Shown here piece by piece: positions 8,459-17,615 of a DNA stretch of 64,000 nucleotides. Below the pieces are notes generated by a model that saw nothing but the letters and a program-made list of their open reading frames with translations, searched no databases and was not told where the DNA came from. How positions within the stretch are numbered: position 1 is the first letter of the stretch; the number at the start of each line of letters is the position of its first letter. Source of the stretch: Actinomyces bowdenii. Its GTDB lineage: Bacteria; Actinomycetota; Actinomycetes; Actinomycetales; Actinomycetaceae. Location: contig NZ_JAGFOU010000010.1 of NCBI RefSeq assembly GCF_017592395.1, positions 1 through 64,000 of the forward strand, given 5' to 3'. The translations under genes and the position numbers were made by a program.

Positions 8459-11146
8459 CTACCCGTGAAGCCTGCGGGCCACCTTCTGGCGCGCACGGCG
8501 CAGCACCGGCCCCGCGCCCTCGGTGCGCGCCATGGCCACGGCCCGGCGCACCAGGCGCTTGGCCCGGTCGGTGGAGGTGGGGGCCACCAGGTGGTGGGGG
8601 GCCACGTCGGGGCCGTAGGGGTCGAGCTCCACGGGGATGGGGGAGGCGGGCTCGGGGTCGGAGACCGGCTCCCAGGCCGAGTCGGCGCGGTGGCCCTCCA
8701 GGCGCACCCTGATGGCCGCCCGGGCCAGCAGCTCCCGGTAGGCGCGCCCCTGGAGGAAGGGGGAGAAGCGCAGCAGCGCCTCGCGCCGCGCCATCGCCCC
8801 CATGCGGGTGCGCAGGCTCACCGAGGACACCAGCGCCTCCAGCGCCTCCTCCCACTCGGCGGTGGTGGATGCCAGCATGCCGGTGCGGCCCGGCTCGATG
8901 ACCTCCCGGAAGGGCTGGGTGGGGCTGGCGATCGTGGGCCGTGAGACCAGGGCCGCCTCCAGCCACTTGATCGCCGACTTGGCCTCGTTGAAGATCGAGT
9001 CCCCGGTCAGGGGCGCCAGGCAGATATCGGTGCGGCGCAGCAGCGTGGGCAGCTCCAGCCAGGAGGTGAAGGGCATGCGCGAGACCCGGTCCCCGAACTC
9101 GGCCAGGGCCCGGGTGGGCCTGAGGTGCCCGCCCAGGGTCAGGCGCACCTGGGGGTGGCGCCGCATGACGGCGATGACGGCCGGCTCGACGGCGGCCCAA
9201 TCGGCGTCATGCGTCGTCGTTCCCGAGAAGTAGCCGATGGTGACCGTCCGGGGGGAGGCGGCATCGGCCCCGCCTGCGGTTCTGCCGGGGCCCTGGGCCC
9301 CCGGGCCGCCCTGAGCGCCCTGGCCGCTGGGGAGCGCCCCCGCGCCGGAGTCGTTGCGCACCGCCGTGTCCGAGGCCCGCGCCAGGGGGATGCCCACCCC
9401 GTTGGAGAAGCGGTAGGCCGGCATGCCGGTCAGCCGCGTGGCCTCCTGGCACAGCGTGCGGGTCGAGCCCACGAAGCCGTCGCAGGCCTCCATGGTGGTG
9501 CGGTAGCGGTCCACGCCGTGCCACCACAGGTCCTCCTCGGCCTTGGACAGGGCCTTGAGTCCGTCGAGCCGCCCGCGCAGCGTGGAGTCGAAGATGAGGT
9601 CGTCGACGTCGAACAGGACGGGGACCGGCTCGGGGCGGGCCTTGACCTGCTCGATGATCCCCAGGATGCGGTCGGTGGCCGGCACGCGGTAGAGGACGAC
9701 GGCGTCGGCCTCGTGGATGTCCTGGTCCAGGCGCGGGTCGGAGTAGTGGCGCACCGTCACCTCGTGGCCGTGCAGGGCCAGGGCCTCGGCGGGCAGGTAG
9801 CAGCGGTAGCGCAGGGGCGCGCCATCGATGCCTACGATGAACAGGATGCGGTGGAGCAGCTGGGCCTGCGCCTGCAGGATGTCGGGCTGCTCGCCGGCGG
9901 GCTCCAGCAGCACGGGGCTGGAGGGGTCGGTGCCCCGGTCCTGGGCGAGCTCGTCGTAGATCTCCAGCAGCTCGGCGCCCTGCTGGGACAGCGAGCGGAT
10001 CGGGGAGGCCGAGCCCCGGCCGGTCAGGGCCCGGGCCGCGGCGGGGTCGTCGGCCAGGCGCTGGAGGACCTCGGCCAGGGCCCCGGGCTCCCCGGCGGGC
10101 ACCACATGCCCGTTGACGCCCTCGGCCACCGCCTCCTCGGGCCCCAGGGTGTCGGTGCACACCACGGCCAGGCCCGCGGCCAGGGCCTCCCGGGTGAGGA
10201 TCGAGTGGGACTCGCGCATGACCGAGGGCAGCACCAGGACGTCATGGTCCTCCAGGACCTCCAGGAGCTCCTCGGGCTTGAAGGCCTCGCGGGCGCGGAA
10301 CCAGGAGGGCAGGCCGCGCGCGGCCGAGGCGCCCACCCCGTAGGCATCCAGGCCCAGCCCCTCGCGAGGCCCGATGCCGCGCGCCGCCTGGGCCAGGATG
10401 TGGAAGCCCTTCATCTCCTGCTCGCCCCCGGCGTACATGAGGCGCAGGGGGCCGTCGCCGCTGCGCGCCCGGGGGCTGGCTCCCAGCCGGGCGAGCTGGT
10501 CATCGGGAAGGCCGTTCTCATTGACGCGCAGGCGATCGGGGTCCACCCCGTTGGCCGCGAAGACCCGGGCGGCGGAGGCCGAGGGGGCCAGGACCAGGTC
10601 GGCGCTGTGCAGGGCCCGCCGCAGCCGGGCGCCGCGCCCGCGCAGCTGGGGGGCGGAGTCGCAGTCGCAGGAGCCGCACTCGCTGACCAGCGAGCAGGGC
10701 CGCATGTCATGGTCCACCAGGAACTGGCGGGAGCCGAACCACCAGAAGTCGTGCATCGTGAGCACCACCTTTGCCCCGAAGCGGTGGGCGGCCTCCACCA
10801 GGCCCACCCCCAGGGTCTGCAGGGAGTGGATGTGCACGACGTCGGGGCGCACCTGCTCCAGCCAGGCGGCGAAGGCCTCGGCGGCGGCGGGGTTGTCGAA
10901 GTTGAGCGGGTCGCTCCAGGCCGTCCACGGCGTGGTCACCAGCCAGGTGACCTCCACCCCCTGGCCGTCGGCCTGCGTCCAGGTCTCCAGGGGGGCGCGC
11001 GATTCATCCAGGTAGCCGGCGTAGACGTGGGACTCGTGGCCTGCGGCCGCCACGAGGCGCGCGATGCGCTGGGGCACCAGGGTCCCCCCCGAGACGAAGT
11101 TCGGCGGGTAGTGGGCGGAGACCTGGGCAATCCTCATGGGCCTCAT
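8459..11146 (-). CDS. Two-domain glycosyltransferase (GT4-GT4 fusion)
   Basis: 895 residues. The first GT4 domain (about 1-400) begins MRIAQVSAHYPPNFVSGGTL and has VLPSVMRESHSILTREALAA, the GT4 E-x7-E motif. The second (about 430-770) begins RILFIVGIDGAPLRYRCYLP and has a degenerate donor site. Two in-line domains suggest successive sugar additions, or one catalytic and one structural domain. An in-frame ATG at 11137 with GAGG before it is an alternative start. It is transcribed alone, opposite to its neighbours, and shares a 46-bp upstream gap with the plus-strand coiled-coil gene. Confidence 0.87.
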   Translation of the reverse strand: MRPMRIAQVSAHYPPNFVSGGTLVPQRIARLVAAAGHESHVYAGYLDESRAPLETWTQADGQGVEVTWLVTTPWTAWSDPLNFDNPAAAEAFAAWLEQVRPDVVHIHSLQTLGVGLVEAAHRFGAKVVLTMHDFWWFGSRQFLVDHDMRPCSLVSECGSCDCDSAPQLRGRGARLRRALHSADLVLAPSASAARVFAANGVDPDRLRVNENGLPDDQLARLGASPRARSGDGPLRLMYAGGEQEMKGFHILAQAARGIGPREGLGLDAYGVGASAARGLPSWFRAREAFKPEELLEVLEDHDVLVLPSVMRESHSILTREALAAGLAVVCTDTLGPEEAVAEGVNGHVVPAGEPGALAEVLQRLADDPAAARALTGRGSASPIRSLSQQGAELLEIYDELAQDRGTDPSSPVLLEPAGEQPDILQAQAQLLHRILFIVGIDGAPLRYRCYLPAEALALHGHEVTVRHYSDPRLDQDIHEADAVVLYRVPATDRILGIIEQVKARPEPVPVLFDVDDLIFDSTLRGRLDGLKALSKAEEDLWWHGVDRYRTTMEACDGFVGSTRTLCQEATRLTGMPAYRFSNGVGIPLARASDTAVRNDSGAGALPSGQGAQGGPGAQGPGRTAGGADAASPRTVTIGYFSGTTTHDADWAAVEPAVIAVMRRHPQVRLTLGGHLRPTRALAEFGDRVSRMPFTSWLELPTLLRRTDICLAPLTGDSIFNEAKSAIKWLEAALVSRPTIASPTQPFREVIEPGRTGMLASTTAEWEEALEALVSSVSLRTRMGAMARREALLRFSPFLQGRAYRELLARAAIRVRLEGHRADSAWEPVSDPEPASPIPVELDPYGPDVAPHHLVAPTSTDRAKRLVRRAVAMARTEGAGPVLRRARQKVARRLHG

Positions 11147-11180
11147 GGTACCGATGTTCCTCCGGCCCCAGACGGGGCCC

Positions 11181-11186
11181 TATGCT
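11181..11186 (+). promoter_or_regulatory. -10 box TATGCT of a probable leaderless start
   Basis: TATGCT ends 6 nt before the ATG at 11193 and no Shine-Dalgarno is visible, so transcription would start at or next to the start codon. This arrangement is common in actinobacteria. No good -35 is visible. Confidence 0.5.
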
Positions 11187-11192
11187 GGGCGC

Positions 11193-11669
11193 ATGAGCAG
11201 GCAGGAGTCCTCCCACACCCAGTCCCGGGCGCAGGCGGCCCCCGACGCCGGCGGCCCCGGCGGGCCCCGGGCCGATGAGGCGCAGGCGCCTCAGGCGGCC
11301 GGCGACGGCCGAGGCGCGCAGCCGGCCCGGGCGGCGGTCCCGGGGCCGGGCCGGCCTGAGCCGGTGGGCCCCGCGCAGGACGCCATCTCGATGAGGGCGC
11401 TGTCCCTGCGCTGCGACGAGCTCCAGGCCCAGGTCACCTCCCTGTCCTCGGCGGCGGCGATACGGGCTGACATCATCGAGGAGCAGATCGCCCACATCGG
11501 CGATCTGGAGCGGCACCTCAAGGCCGTCGACGCCCTGGTCGCCGACCTCCAGAACCAGCTGGGCCAGGGAGCCGCACCGGCGGCCCCCTCGGCCGCCAGC
11601 CTGCGCAGCCGGGCCTACTGGGGCCTGCGGCGCCGCGCCGGCGGTGCCGTGCGGAGGCTCCTGCGATGA
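11193..11669 (+). CDS. Hypothetical coiled-coil protein in glycan locus
   Basis: 158 residues. The N-terminal 65 residues are low-complexity Ala/Gly/Pro. Residues about 68-125 form a predicted coiled coil (ALSLRCDELQAQVTSLSSA, then IEEQIAHIGDLERHLKAVDA). The C-terminus is basic, ending AGGAVRRLLR. I do not recognise a family. The stop overlaps the ATG of the next glycosyltransferase, so the two are co-translated and the protein may scaffold or tether that enzyme (inference). Confidence 0.75.
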   Translation: MSRQESSHTQSRAQAAPDAGGPGGPRADEAQAPQAAGDGRGAQPARAAVPGPGRPEPVGPAQDAISMRALSLRCDELQAQVTSLSSAAAIRADIIEEQIAHIGDLERHLKAVDALVADLQNQLGQGAAPAAPSAASLRSRAYWGLRRRAGGAVRRLLR

Positions 11670-13231
11670 GCGCCGCCGGCACCGGCCCGGGCCGCTCCAG
11701 CACTCAGGAGGCCGCCACCCCGGTCACTGCCGCCACCCCGCAGGCCGCCGGGGCCCCCGGCACCACCGGACGGCAGGCCCCTGCCGATGCGGACGGCCCC
11801 CGAGGCGTCGCGGTCCTGGTCCTGGACGGGGACCCGCAGGAGGTCGAGGCGACCACCACCAGTGCCCGCGTCGTGTCCTCACCCGCCGACGAGCTGCACG
11901 TGTGCACCACCTGGGGGCAGGGCGCGCGGCTCGCCCAGGCCCCCTACGCGATGCTGCTGCGGGCCGGGGACCGGCTGGAGCCCGGCAGCCTGCGGGCCCT
12001 GGAGGGCTTCGCCCGGGCGCGCTCGGCCCAGGTGGTCACCGCCGACCGCATCGAGCAGGGCAGTATCCGCCGCTGCCCGCGCTTCTCCCTGCGCCTCCTG
12101 GAGCAGCTGCCCTATGCGGGGCGCGCCCTGCTGGTGAGCACCGGGCTGCTGCGCGAGGTCACCGGCTCGGGGCAGGAGCCCTCCTCCGCCCGGGCCGAGA
12201 GCACCACTGCCCCGCAGCTGGGCGCCGACACCGAGTGGGACCTCCAGCTGCGCCTGGTGGGCGCCGCCGGCGTCGTCGAGCACTGCCCGGTGGTGGCCGT
12301 CAACCAGGCCGGCCCCGTGCAGGCCGGCGCCCTGGCCGACCGCCTGGCCACGGTCCGCCGCCACCTGGAGCGCCAGGGCCGCAGCGGCGAGGCCGTGCGC
12401 CCCGGGCCCACGGGCCTGCCCCGGGTCCTTCCCCGCACGCCGCGCGATCACCGCGTCTCCGTGGTCGTGCCCACCGCCTTCACCCGCCGCGACCTGGCCG
12501 GCGCCGGCCCGCGCGTCCTGGTCGAGGTGCTGGTGGCCGCCCTGGCGCAGACCGTCGAGGGCGTGGACTGCGAGATCATCCTCGTCGTCGATGAGGCCGC
12601 GCCCGAGGCGGCCATCGAGTCCTGCCGGGCCCTGTGGCGCGGTCCCCTGCGCGTGGCGCGCACCCGCGGGGGGTTCAACTTCTCCCGGGCCATCAACGCC
12701 GGCGTGGCCGAGGCCGGCGGCGACGTCGTCCTGCTGCTCAACGACGACGTCGAGCCCGTGCGCCCCGGCTGGATCCAGGACATGCTCGCCACCCTCGACC
12801 TGCCGGGAGTGGGGGCCGTGGGGGCCCGCCTGCTCTTCGACGACGGCGGCATCCAGCACCTGGGCGTGGTCTGCCCGCCCAGCATCCTGCCCACCCACCC
12901 CCGGCTCCACGAGCCCGACGACCCCGCCGAGCCGATGGCCCAGGCCGATGTGGACTACCTGGCGGTCACGGGCGCCTGCCTCATGTACCGGCGCGCCGAC
13001 CACGAGGCCGTGGGCGGGTGGGACGAGGAGCTCCCGCTGAACTTCAACGACACCGACTTCTGCCTGCGCCTGGCCAGCCGGGGGGCCTCGATCGTGTGCG
13101 TCAACAGCGTGCGCCTCATCCACCGCGAGTCCTCCACCCGCCAGGCCCGGACCCTGGACTCCGAGGCCGCCAGGCTCGCCCCCTGGGCCGGCCTCATGGC
13201 CGCCGACCCCCACATCGAGTACTGGGGCTGA
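11666..13231 (+). CDS. Glycosyltransferase family 2 with extra N-terminal domain
   Basis: 521 residues; the ATG overlaps the previous stop. Residues about 260-521 hold the GT-A core: RVSVVVPTAFTRRDL, GGFNFSRAINAGVAEAGG, LLLNDDVEPVRPGW (DxD-like), and a late FNDTDFCLRLASRG motif as in GT2 enzymes of rhamnan and O-antigen synthesis. The first 250 residues are a degenerate GT2-like or linker domain without clear motifs. It is the last gene before rmlCD, from which it is separated by about 180 nt. Confidence 0.86.
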   Translation: MSAAGTGPGRSSTQEAATPVTAATPQAAGAPGTTGRQAPADADGPRGVAVLVLDGDPQEVEATTTSARVVSSPADELHVCTTWGQGARLAQAPYAMLLRAGDRLEPGSLRALEGFARARSAQVVTADRIEQGSIRRCPRFSLRLLEQLPYAGRALLVSTGLLREVTGSGQEPSSARAESTTAPQLGADTEWDLQLRLVGAAGVVEHCPVVAVNQAGPVQAGALADRLATVRRHLERQGRSGEAVRPGPTGLPRVLPRTPRDHRVSVVVPTAFTRRDLAGAGPRVLVEVLVAALAQTVEGVDCEIILVVDEAAPEAAIESCRALWRGPLRVARTRGGFNFSRAINAGVAEAGGDVVLLLNDDVEPVRPGWIQDMLATLDLPGVGAVGARLLFDDGGIQHLGVVCPPSILPTHPRLHEPDDPAEPMAQADVDYLAVTGACLMYRRADHEAVGGWDEELPLNFNDTDFCLRLASRGASIVCVNSVRLIHRESSTRQARTLDSEAARLAPWAGLMAADPHIEYWG

Positions 13232-13317
13232 CGGCCCCGGGACGGCCAGGGCCCGCCTCCCCGCAGCCCGATCGGCCCCCGCGCCGACCGGGTGCCCGGG
13301 GCTGCCCGCTGAGGCGC

Positions 13318-13323
13318 TATGAT
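13318..13323 (+). promoter_or_regulatory. Candidate -10 box TATGAT upstream of rmlCD
   Basis: TATGAT lies about 90 nt before the rmlCD ATG in the 182-nt gap after the GT2 gene. The -10 match is strong but there is no recognisable -35, so the call rests on one box. Confidence 0.35.
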
Positions 13324-13413
13324 CGCCGGGCCGCGGCAGTTCCCAGTGCCTCCCAGTACGACGGCCGTGGCGAGCACGCCGGGAAGTCCTGAAGATCCTT
13401 GATAGGAGCGCCC

Positions 13414-14946
13414 ATGACCGTCCAGACCGCCAAGCCCCTGGGCATCGAGACCACGCCGATCCCGGGGTTCCTGCGGATCGACCTGACCGTCCATGGGGAC
13501 AACCGGGGCTGGTTCAAGGAGAACTGGCAGCGCGAGAAGATGCTCGCCCTGGGCCTGCCCGACTTCGGCCCGGTGCAGAACAACATCTCCTTCAACGATG
13601 AGACGGGCGTGACCCGCGGCATCCACGCCGAGCCCTGGGACAAGTACGTCTCGGTGGCCACCGGTCGGGTCTTCGGCGCCTGGGTGGACCTGCGCGAGGG
13701 GGAGACCTTCGGGGCGGTCTACACCTGTGAGATCGACCCCTCCGTGGCCGTCTACGTGCCCCGGGGGGTGGGCAACGCCTACCAGACCCTGGAGCCGGGC
13801 ACCGCCTACACCTACCTGGTCAACGACCACTGGTCGGCCGAGGCCCAGTACACCTTCCTCAACCTGGCCGACGAGACCGTGGCCGTGCCCTGGCCCATCC
13901 CGCTGAGCGAGGCGATCCTGTCCGACAAGGACCGTGCCCACCCGCGCCTGGAGGCGGTCACCCCCTTCCCCGCGGCCCTCGTGGCGCCCCGGGCCGAGCC
14001 GACCGGGGGCGCCGATGCGGCAGACCCCGCCGGCGCGGCCGATGCCGCTGGGGCGCCGACGGCGCCTGCGGGCCGGCGGGTCCTGGTCACCGGGGCCAAG
14101 GGCCAGCTGGGCCGCGAGCTCATGGGCCGCCTGCCGCGGGCGGGCTTCACCGCCACCGAGGTGGACCTGCCCGAGGTGGACATCTCCGATGCCGCCGCCA
14201 TGGAGGCCACCGACTGGGGCGCCTACGACATCATCATCAACGCCGCCGCCTGGACCAATGTCGACGGCGCCGAGACCCCCGAGGGGCGCCGCCTGTCCTG
14301 GAGGGCCAACGCCACCGGCCCGGCCAACCTCGCCCGGGCCGCCGCCCGCCACGGCCTGACCCTGGTGCACATCTCCAGCGAGTACACCTTCGATGGCACT
14401 GCCGAGATCCACACCGAGGATGAGGACCCCAGCCCGCTGGGCGTCTACGGCCAGTCCAAGGCCGGGGGCGACGCCGCGGTGGCCGCCGCCCCCCGCCACT
14501 ACCTCGTGCGCACCTCCTGGGTGGTGGGCGAGGGCAAGAACTTCGTGCGCACCATGGCCTCCCTGGCCGAGCGGGGGGTGGAGCCCAAGGTCGTGGCAGA
14601 CCAGGTCGGGCGCCTGACCTTCACCACCGACCTGGCCGAGGGCATCATCCACCTGCTGCGCACCGGGGCGCCGTGGGGCACCTACAACCTCTCCGGCGAG
14701 GGCGAGGTGGTCTCCTGGGCCGATGTGGCCAGGCGCGTCTACGAGCTGACCGGGCACAGCCCCGAGTCGGTCACCCCCATCACCACCGAGGAGTACTTCG
14801 CCGGCCAGGAGGCGGCACCCCGGCCCCTGAACTCGACCCTGGACCTGTCCAGGATCGAGGCCACCGGCTTCACCCCGGCCGACTCCATGCGCCGCCTGGA
14901 GGACTATGTCGCGGCCCTGCTCCAGGAAGGCGGAGAGCGTGCCTGA
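13414..14946 (+). CDS. rmlCD: Bifunctional dTDP-4-dehydrorhamnose 3,5-epimerase / reductase (RmlC-RmlD fusion)
   Basis: 510 residues. The ATG at 13414 follows AGGAG by 5 nt. Residues 1 to about 190 are RmlC: cupin strands, RGIHAEPWDKYVSVATGR with the catalytic His, and VYVPRGVGNAYQTL. After an Ala/Gly-rich linker (about 190-220), residues 225-510 are RmlD: VLVTGAKGQLGRELMGRL (NAD(P)H-binding) and GVYGQSKAGGDAAV (Y-x3-K). Together they do the last two steps to dTDP-L-rhamnose. rmlA is at 32156-33049; rmlB is not in the window. Such fusions occur in other actinobacteria. Confidence 0.93.
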   Translation: MTVQTAKPLGIETTPIPGFLRIDLTVHGDNRGWFKENWQREKMLALGLPDFGPVQNNISFNDETGVTRGIHAEPWDKYVSVATGRVFGAWVDLREGETFGAVYTCEIDPSVAVYVPRGVGNAYQTLEPGTAYTYLVNDHWSAEAQYTFLNLADETVAVPWPIPLSEAILSDKDRAHPRLEAVTPFPAALVAPRAEPTGGADAADPAGAADAAGAPTAPAGRRVLVTGAKGQLGRELMGRLPRAGFTATEVDLPEVDISDAAAMEATDWGAYDIIINAAAWTNVDGAETPEGRRLSWRANATGPANLARAAARHGLTLVHISSEYTFDGTAEIHTEDEDPSPLGVYGQSKAGGDAAVAAAPRHYLVRTSWVVGEGKNFVRTMASLAERGVEPKVVADQVGRLTFTTDLAEGIIHLLRTGAPWGTYNLSGEGEVVSWADVARRVYELTGHSPESVTPITTEEYFAGQEAAPRPLNSTLDLSRIEATGFTPADSMRRLEDYVAALLQEGGERA

Positions 14947-17143
14947 GAACAGCATGCCTGAGAGCACGGCCACGGCGCCGGGCGTCGGGAGCCCCACGAG
15001 CACGCAGCGCGCTGAGGGCATGGGGAGTGCGGAGAGCCCGCAGGGCCGCTCACCGGCCTTAGCGGGACGCACGGGAGCCGCGGCCTCCGCGGTCTCCGCG
15101 CCCAAGGAGTCCTCGTCTGCCGGTGGCCGCGGGCCCGGGCCCACCGCGCTGCGCAGGCTCGCCGCCACCCACGGCGCGCAGCACCGCTCCGGCCCGCGCG
15201 CCGACCGCCGTCGGGCGGGATCCAGGTGGGCCCTGGGACTGGTGCTGGCTGTGGCGGTCCTGGCCACCGGCCTGAGCTGGGTGGTGGCCTCCCCGGTGGG
15301 CGGGTCCCCCGACGACGACTTCCACCTGGGCAGCATCTGGTGCCCGCGGCCGGTGTCCTCCTCGGGCTGCGCCACGCGCGAGCACAACGGCGAGGTCCAG
15401 GTCCTGGTGCCCTCCCGCGTCTCGGAGACCGCCCGCTGCTACGCCTTCCAGGAGGAGGTGCCCGCCTCCTGCCAGGGCGCGGTGCCCGAGGACGCCGAGA
15501 TCTACTCGCGGCGCTACGACGACGGCAACTACCCCACGGGGTACTACCGCTTCCACCACCTGCTCATCGGCGACGACGTCGATGTCTCGGCGCTGACGAT
15601 GCGGGCGGTCAACCTGCTCATCGCGGTGGGCCTGCTGGGCGCCATCGGCTGGGCCATGCCCGCCCGCCTGCGCGAGCAGTACGCCCTGGCCGTCATCCTG
15701 GCCTGGATGCCCATGGGCCTCTACCTCGTGGCCTCGAACAACCCCAGCTCCTGGGCGCTGACCGGCGTGCTGGGCTACGCCGCGGGCATGTACGGCTCGC
15801 TGCGCAGCCGGGGCCGACGGCGCTGGGCGCTGCTGGGCCTGGCCCTGGTGGGCGCGCTGCTGGCCTGCGCCTGCCGCGGGGACTCGGCCTTCTACCTGCT
15901 GGTCGTCTCCCTGGCGCTGTTCATCGGCCTGAGGTGGCGCCGCCGGGTGCTCCTGCACGGGGCGGTGGCGGCCGCGGTCAGCGCCATCGGCGCCTGGATG
16001 ATGCTCCGCTCGGGCCAGTCCCAGGCGGTGGCCTCCTCCGAGCCCACCAGTGCGCTGTCGGACGGCACGCGCCTGAAGCTCATCATCCTGACCATTCCCG
16101 AGTACCTCGGGGGCTTCTACGGGGGCAGCCGCTGGGGCGCGGGCTGGTTCGACGTGCCCTTCGACGGCCCGATCGCCGTCATGGCCCTGGGCCTGGCGGG
16201 CATCGCCCTGTTCATCGGCGCGCGCACCGTGGGCTGGAGGAAGCTGCTGTCGGCTGGGGTCCTGGCCGGTGCCCTGGTCTGCCTGCCCGCCGTCCTGTCC
16301 TACACGCAGGGCTTCGAGTCCAACTACGAGCTCCAGCCCCGCTACCTGCTGCCGCTGCTGGCGCCCTTCTTCCTCGTGTGGCTGCCCCAGCGCGGCGGGG
16401 AGCGGATCCTGTCCACCCCGCAGGCGGTGCTCATCGTGGGCCTGTCCTCCCTGGCCCACGCCTACGCCCTGCACCGGATCCTGTTGCGCTACACCCACGG
16501 CCTGGTCAACCTGGGCAAGGAGACCGCCGGATGGCTGCCCATCAACCTGGACTTCCAGCCCCAGTGGTGGTGGGACATCCCCATCTCGCCCATGGGCGTG
16601 TGGATGATCGGCTCCCTCATGTACGCGGTGGCGCTGGTCTGCGCCCTCCTGCTGGCCCGCCGCCTCGGGGCCCTCGGCCAGGAGGGGCCGGTGGAGCCCA
16701 CCCGGCCGCAGGAGGATGGTGGCCAGGGCCGGCGGGCCGGGGCTCGGGCAGTGGACGCCTCTACTGCGGGCGAGCCGGCTGCGGTCGCCGCCGCGGGCGC
16801 CCAGGACTCCGGGGCCCGTGAGGAGGGGGCGCAGGAGACCGGTGCCGGTGGCAGCGCGTCTGGCCCGCTGGCCTCGTCGGAGGGTGGCGGGGGCCCTGCT
16901 GCACCCGGTGTCGAGGCCGGTCCAACCTCTTCCGAGCTGGCCGAGCGCTCCGAGGGCGCACCGGAGCAGGACCCTCCATCTCAGGGCGGGCGCCTGGCGG
17001 AGGCTGAGGCTCGGCCGGTGGAGCCGGGGGAGTGGGCGGATATCGAGCCGCAATGGGATCCGATGGTCATCGACCCCACGACCGCCGACTCGGGGCCCGC
17101 CTCCGTCAGCTCGGCGGCCTGCGCGGCCGGCGCCGCCGGGTAG
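14939..17143 (+). CDS. DUF2142 family multi-pass membrane protein
   Basis: About 734 residues from a GTG at 14939 overlapping the rmlCD stop; an ATG at 14954 is an alternative. A disordered N-terminus of about 90 residues is followed by a first membrane segment and the DUF2142 hallmark GSPDDDFHLGSIWC, then about ten further segments up to residue 570. The family is GT-C-like and usually sits in cell-surface glycan loci, so a lipid-linked sugar transferase role is plausible. The last 165 residues are low-complexity Glu/Ala/Gly and probably cytoplasmic. The operon with rmlCD supports a rhamnose-glycan role. Confidence 0.82.
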   Translation: MPENSMPESTATAPGVGSPTSTQRAEGMGSAESPQGRSPALAGRTGAAASAVSAPKESSSAGGRGPGPTALRRLAATHGAQHRSGPRADRRRAGSRWALGLVLAVAVLATGLSWVVASPVGGSPDDDFHLGSIWCPRPVSSSGCATREHNGEVQVLVPSRVSETARCYAFQEEVPASCQGAVPEDAEIYSRRYDDGNYPTGYYRFHHLLIGDDVDVSALTMRAVNLLIAVGLLGAIGWAMPARLREQYALAVILAWMPMGLYLVASNNPSSWALTGVLGYAAGMYGSLRSRGRRRWALLGLALVGALLACACRGDSAFYLLVVSLALFIGLRWRRRVLLHGAVAAAVSAIGAWMMLRSGQSQAVASSEPTSALSDGTRLKLIILTIPEYLGGFYGGSRWGAGWFDVPFDGPIAVMALGLAGIALFIGARTVGWRKLLSAGVLAGALVCLPAVLSYTQGFESNYELQPRYLLPLLAPFFLVWLPQRGGERILSTPQAVLIVGLSSLAHAYALHRILLRYTHGLVNLGKETAGWLPINLDFQPQWWWDIPISPMGVWMIGSLMYAVALVCALLLARRLGALGQEGPVEPTRPQEDGGQGRRAGARAVDASTAGEPAAVAAAGAQDSGAREEGAQETGAGGSASGPLASSEGGGGPAAPGVEAGPTSSELAERSEGAPEQDPPSQGGRLAEAEARPVEPGEWADIEPQWDPMVIDPTTADSGPASVSSAACAAGAAG

Positions 17144-17206
17144 GGCGCGCCGGATCGTCCCGATCATCTCAGCGACGCGGTTTCGCCCCTCTAGTGTCGT
17201 GTGCTG

Positions 17207-17611
17207 TTAGTTTGTTTCTGGTCGGCATTTGGTGAGGATCTCGTCGGGGGTCTTGGTCCAGGCAAAGGGGTGGCAGCGCTGGTTCCAGCCGTCGATGAAG
17301 GCGCGGATCTTGGCGTTGAGGTCCTTGAGCGAGGTGAAGACTCCCCGGCGGATGGCCGCGCGGGCGATGACGGAGAAGAAGATCTCGGCCATGTTGAGCC
17401 AGGAGGCGCTGGTGGGGGTGAAGTGGATGTGGATGCGGGGGTCGTCCTCCAGCCAGGCTTGTACCTGCGGGGTCTTGTGGGTGGCGTAGTTGTCCATGAT
17501 CAGGTGCAGCTCGACATCGGGGTAGGCCCTGGCGACTTGACGCAGGAAGGCCAGGAGCTCGGTGTGGCGGTGGCGGGGCCTGCAGGCGGCCGTGACGTGG
17601 CCGGTGGCCAT
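17207..17611 (-). pseudogene. IS630-type transposase, C-terminal fragment
   Basis: About 134 codons of a DDE_3/IS630 transposase. It has LHLIMDNYATHK (catalytic Asp) and ASWLNMAEIFFSVIARAAI (catalytic Glu) and ends normally with TAA. The first half, including the N-terminal helix-turn-helix, is missing; the gene stops being recognisable at the inverted repeat of the IS5-type element at 17616, so that insertion or a linked deletion removed it. Confidence 0.8.
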
Positions 17612-17615
17612 CTGA

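Noticed and set aside
9125-11278. 717-codon plus-strand frame opposite the double GT4
   Set aside because: Gly/Gln/His-rich antisense shadow with no domain; the minus-strand protein has clear motifs.
12955-15387. 810-codon minus-strand frame opposite rmlCD
   Set aside because: Antisense shadow; the plus strand encodes the RmlC and RmlD motifs.
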